This document shows positions 22,534 through 23,703 of a stretch of 23,703 bases of DNA, piece after piece (the first letter of the stretch is position 1; every line of letters begins with the position of its first letter). Position numbers and translations under genes: made by a program. Location of the stretch: positions 1 through 23,703 of the forward strand of contig CAZCZR010000019.1 in NCBI GenBank assembly GCA_964503455.1. The letters are read 5' to 3'. The stretch is from CAZCZR01 sp964503455. GTDB lineage: Bacteria; Bacillota; Clostridia; UBA1381. The notes under the pieces were generated by a model, which saw nothing but the letters and a program-made list of their open reading frames with translations, did not search any database and was not told the origin of the DNA.

Positions 22534-23334
22534 TTACTCAAATATACCTACCGGCATCAAAACGTGATAACCGTCAAAATCCCTCTTGGAGATAGCCATA
22601 TATACTTCTTTTGCCCCGCCGCCGTCCTTCGGGCAAACAGCCGCTTTTACAGCGTACATACTTCCGCTGCCGTCTATTGTGCGGTACGGTATGATGCGGA
22701 CGCCGTGTATGTTTTCGGGCGGCTCATTTCCTATAAGCTTTTCGCATACCGCCCTGTCCGCGACGACTACGGCGGTTTTTGACAAAGGCTCGCACAAAGA
22801 GCTGCCGGTGTCTGTAAATGCTGTAGTTTCGGCTTTCACGCCGTTATATTCAAGAGTTATATCGAAACACTTTTTTTCCGTGACGCGCTTGAAAATACGC
22901 GCAAGCACCGGTATGAGCATATAGCCTGCCGCAGCCGACACTGTCAGAACAGGCAGCGAAAGCCCCGTATCCGTATGCGAATATCCGACAGCGTAAGTCA
23001 GCATATTTGCCGTCAGAAATGACGATACTGCCGAAACTATCCCGCACAGAATAAAAGAGACTGTGTAAAATACGGTAATGTCCTTCATAATCGCACCGAT
23101 GCTCCTTTCTTTGAATGTGAATATCGTAAGCACAACGGAAAACGCCGTTTTTATGATACCGTACTGAAGCGGACGCCAAACCGCGGCGCACACCGCGTAA
23201 ATTCCGCCCAGCGCCGAAAACAGCGACAGTCTTACCGGCGGTACTTTTTTGTGCATACACAGCGCCGTTGAGCGAAGTACAATAAGATCCGCCGCAAAAT
23301 TTACCAAAAACACGATGTCGGCATATACTATCAT
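22534..23334 (-). CDS. spoIIGA: Sigma-E processing peptidase SpoIIGA
   Basis: Membrane aspartic protease that cleaves pro-sigma-E in the mother cell, activated by forespore SpoIIR. 266 residues. The N-terminal half has about five hydrophobic segments (starting YADIVFLVNFAADLIVL; about 36-54, 58-74, 86-108 and 122-147), followed by a soluble protease half. Seen: the aspartic-protease motif TDTGSSL with Asp175 as the probable catalytic residue, followed by RIIPYRTIDGSG (213-224), the counterpart of the B. subtilis RLIPYR block. The B. subtilis protein is about 309 residues, so this one is compact. Start: GGAGG lies 7 bases before ATG 23334; an upstream in-frame ATG at 23382 lies in the promoter/leader zone with no ribosome site. 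It precedes sigE by 13 bases, the invariant protease-substrate gene pair. Confidence 0.93.
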   Translation of the reverse strand: MIVYADIVFLVNFAADLIVLRSTALCMHKKVPPVRLSLFSALGGIYAVCAAVWRPLQYGIIKTAFSVVLTIFTFKERSIGAIMKDITVFYTVSFILCGIVSAVSSFLTANMLTYAVGYSHTDTGLSLPVLTVSAAAGYMLIPVLARIFKRVTEKKCFDITLEYNGVKAETTAFTDTGSSLCEPLSKTAVVVADRAVCEKLIGNEPPENIHGVRIIPYRTIDGSGSMYAVKAAVCPKDGGGAKEVYMAISKRDFDGYHVLMPVGIFE

Positions 23335-23370
23335 GTCATGACCTCCGGCAATACTTATATTATGTAAAGT

Positions 23371-23403
23371 ATTATACATCACTCAAGGCGAATATGCTGT
23401 CAA
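23371..23403 (-). promoter_or_regulatory. spoIIG-type sigma-A promoter with abnormally long spacer
   Basis: On the - strand a perfect -35 TTGACA (23403-23398) and a perfect -10 TATAAT (23376-23371) are separated by 21 bases instead of about 17. B. subtilis spoIIG is known for consensus hexamers at about 22-base spacing that work only with phosphorylated Spo0A. The start point would be about 30 bases upstream of the spoIIGA ATG. Confidence 0.75.
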
Positions 23404-23410
23404 AACCTCG

Positions 23411-23417
23411 TGTCGAA
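23411..23417 (+). promoter_or_regulatory. Putative Spo0A box, promoter-proximal
   Basis: TGTCGAA on the + strand, the core of the Spo0A box, 7 bases upstream of the -35 of the spoIIG-type promoter and in inverted orientation to the gene. Confidence 0.65.
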
Positions 23418-23439
23418 AGAGGGGATTATTATTGCAGTT

Positions 23440-23446
23440 TTCGACA
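23440..23446 (-). promoter_or_regulatory. Putative Spo0A box, promoter-distal
   Basis: TGTCGAA on the - strand (TTCGACA on +), 36 bases upstream of the -35. With the proximal box it forms an inverted pair with centres 29 bases apart. Confidence 0.6.
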
Positions 23447-23703
23447 GTAAAAGCTCTTGACACGCAAAAGCGGCTGTTCATGCGGTAAAATCAATTTTAA
23501 GCGATGCTTGAAAAGTTAAGAGAATTGCCAAAGTAAATTCCGGATTCCCAGACTAAATTCGGCTTTGAGAGATGAAATTAGAGTAAACATTGGTAAAATA
23601 CAATTTTTGTATATGTTTACTTTTTGCCTGATATGTGTGTTAAAATCAGTGATAGAATGTGATTTTGATATAAAAATACGTATGCAAAGAAAAGTAGACT
23701 TTG
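23447..23703. other. AT-rich region without a supportable gene
   Basis: Base composition drops clearly in A/T-rich runs compared with the coding neighbours. It holds one long hairpin (23583-23625) and no convincing reading frame. A frame on the - strand is open for 28 codons from the window edge, but its AT-rich composition is unlike the neighbouring genes, and nothing was recognised. Confidence 0.5.
23583..23625 (+). terminator. Possible AT-rich intrinsic terminator (orphan)
   Basis: GTAAACAT (23583-23590) pairs with ATGTTTAC (23613-23620), and ATACAA (23598-23603) with TTGTAT (23607-23612), with a 7-base bulge on the 5' side and loop TTT, followed by TTTTT (23621-23625). No + strand gene precedes it in the window, so it could serve an unseen small RNA or simply be a structured spacer. 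Confidence 0.35.

Noticed and set aside
22521..22541. SigE start at TTG 22541
   Set aside because: It would overlap the spoIIGA coding end and contains the ribosome site for ATG 22520.
23335..23382. SpoIIGA start at ATG 23382
   Set aside because: It lies on the -10 region; GGAGG directs ATG 23334, and family members begin at that point.
23457..23491. Forward promoter TTGACA with TAAAAT
   Set aside because: The spacer is 23 bases with no supporting gene; an activator-dependent promoter cannot be excluded, but nothing supports it.
23619..23703. 28-codon open frame on the - strand at the right edge
   Set aside because: AT-rich and hydrophobic, and too short to identify; composition unlike the coding neighbours. 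Could be the end of a gene outside the window, but unsupported.

Overview
The window reads as a chromosome segment of an anaerobic, endospore-forming Clostridia bacterium, probably a gut inhabitant. This is inferred from four things: the spoIIGA-sigE-sigG sporulation cluster, an oxygen-sensitive glycyl radical enzyme with its activase, a fermentative AdhE, and a bile salt hydrolase. Coding is dense, with Shine-Dalgarno sites before nearly every gene and frequent ATA isoleucine codons. I saw no prophage, insertion sequence, CRISPR array, tRNA or rRNA gene.

Left part (1-4999, + strand): the 3' end of uvrA; then, behind its own sigma-A-type promoter, a two-gene unit of a glycerol/propanediol-dehydratase-like glycyl radical enzyme and a radical-SAM activase, closed by a strong intrinsic terminator; then a stand-alone LUD-domain gene with its own promoter and a GC-rich leader. 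Middle (5148-13066, + strand): a tightly spaced run of gltX, glnS, a class I/II aminotransferase and trpS, followed by tagO/wecA and wecB, which prepare lipid-linked GlcNAc and UDP-ManNAc for wall polymers. An intrinsic terminator ends this run. Next comes a bile salt hydrolase gene whose promoter sits in a long perfect inverted repeat. A near-consensus promoter then drives dxs-tlyA; ispE follows 109 bases later. Dxs and IspE are both MEP-pathway isoprenoid enzymes and supply the undecaprenyl carrier used by TagO.

Right part (18344-23334, - strand): spoIIGA, sigE, sigG and adhE run leftward and converge on ispE. The 190 bases between the two convergent blocks hold a compact set of inverted repeats that looks like a dispersed intergenic repeat plus a weak two-way terminator. 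SpoIIGA is the membrane protease that matures pro-sigma-E, and sigma-E and sigma-G are the early mother-cell and late forespore sigma factors. The spoIIGA promoter has an abnormally long 21-base spacer and two upstream TGTCGAA boxes, matching the known Spo0A-activated spoIIG promoter architecture. The last 300 bases are AT-rich and show no supportable gene.

Most of the window is housekeeping. The least routine points are the glycyl radical pair (an inserted segment, a likely Tyr-to-Phe change at the active site, and an activase without the usual ferredoxin-like domain), the bsh promoter/operator repeat, the short sigma-E pro-sequence, the intact spoIIG promoter architecture and the repeat cluster at 18153-18332. 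I did not find clear evidence of a wholly new system.
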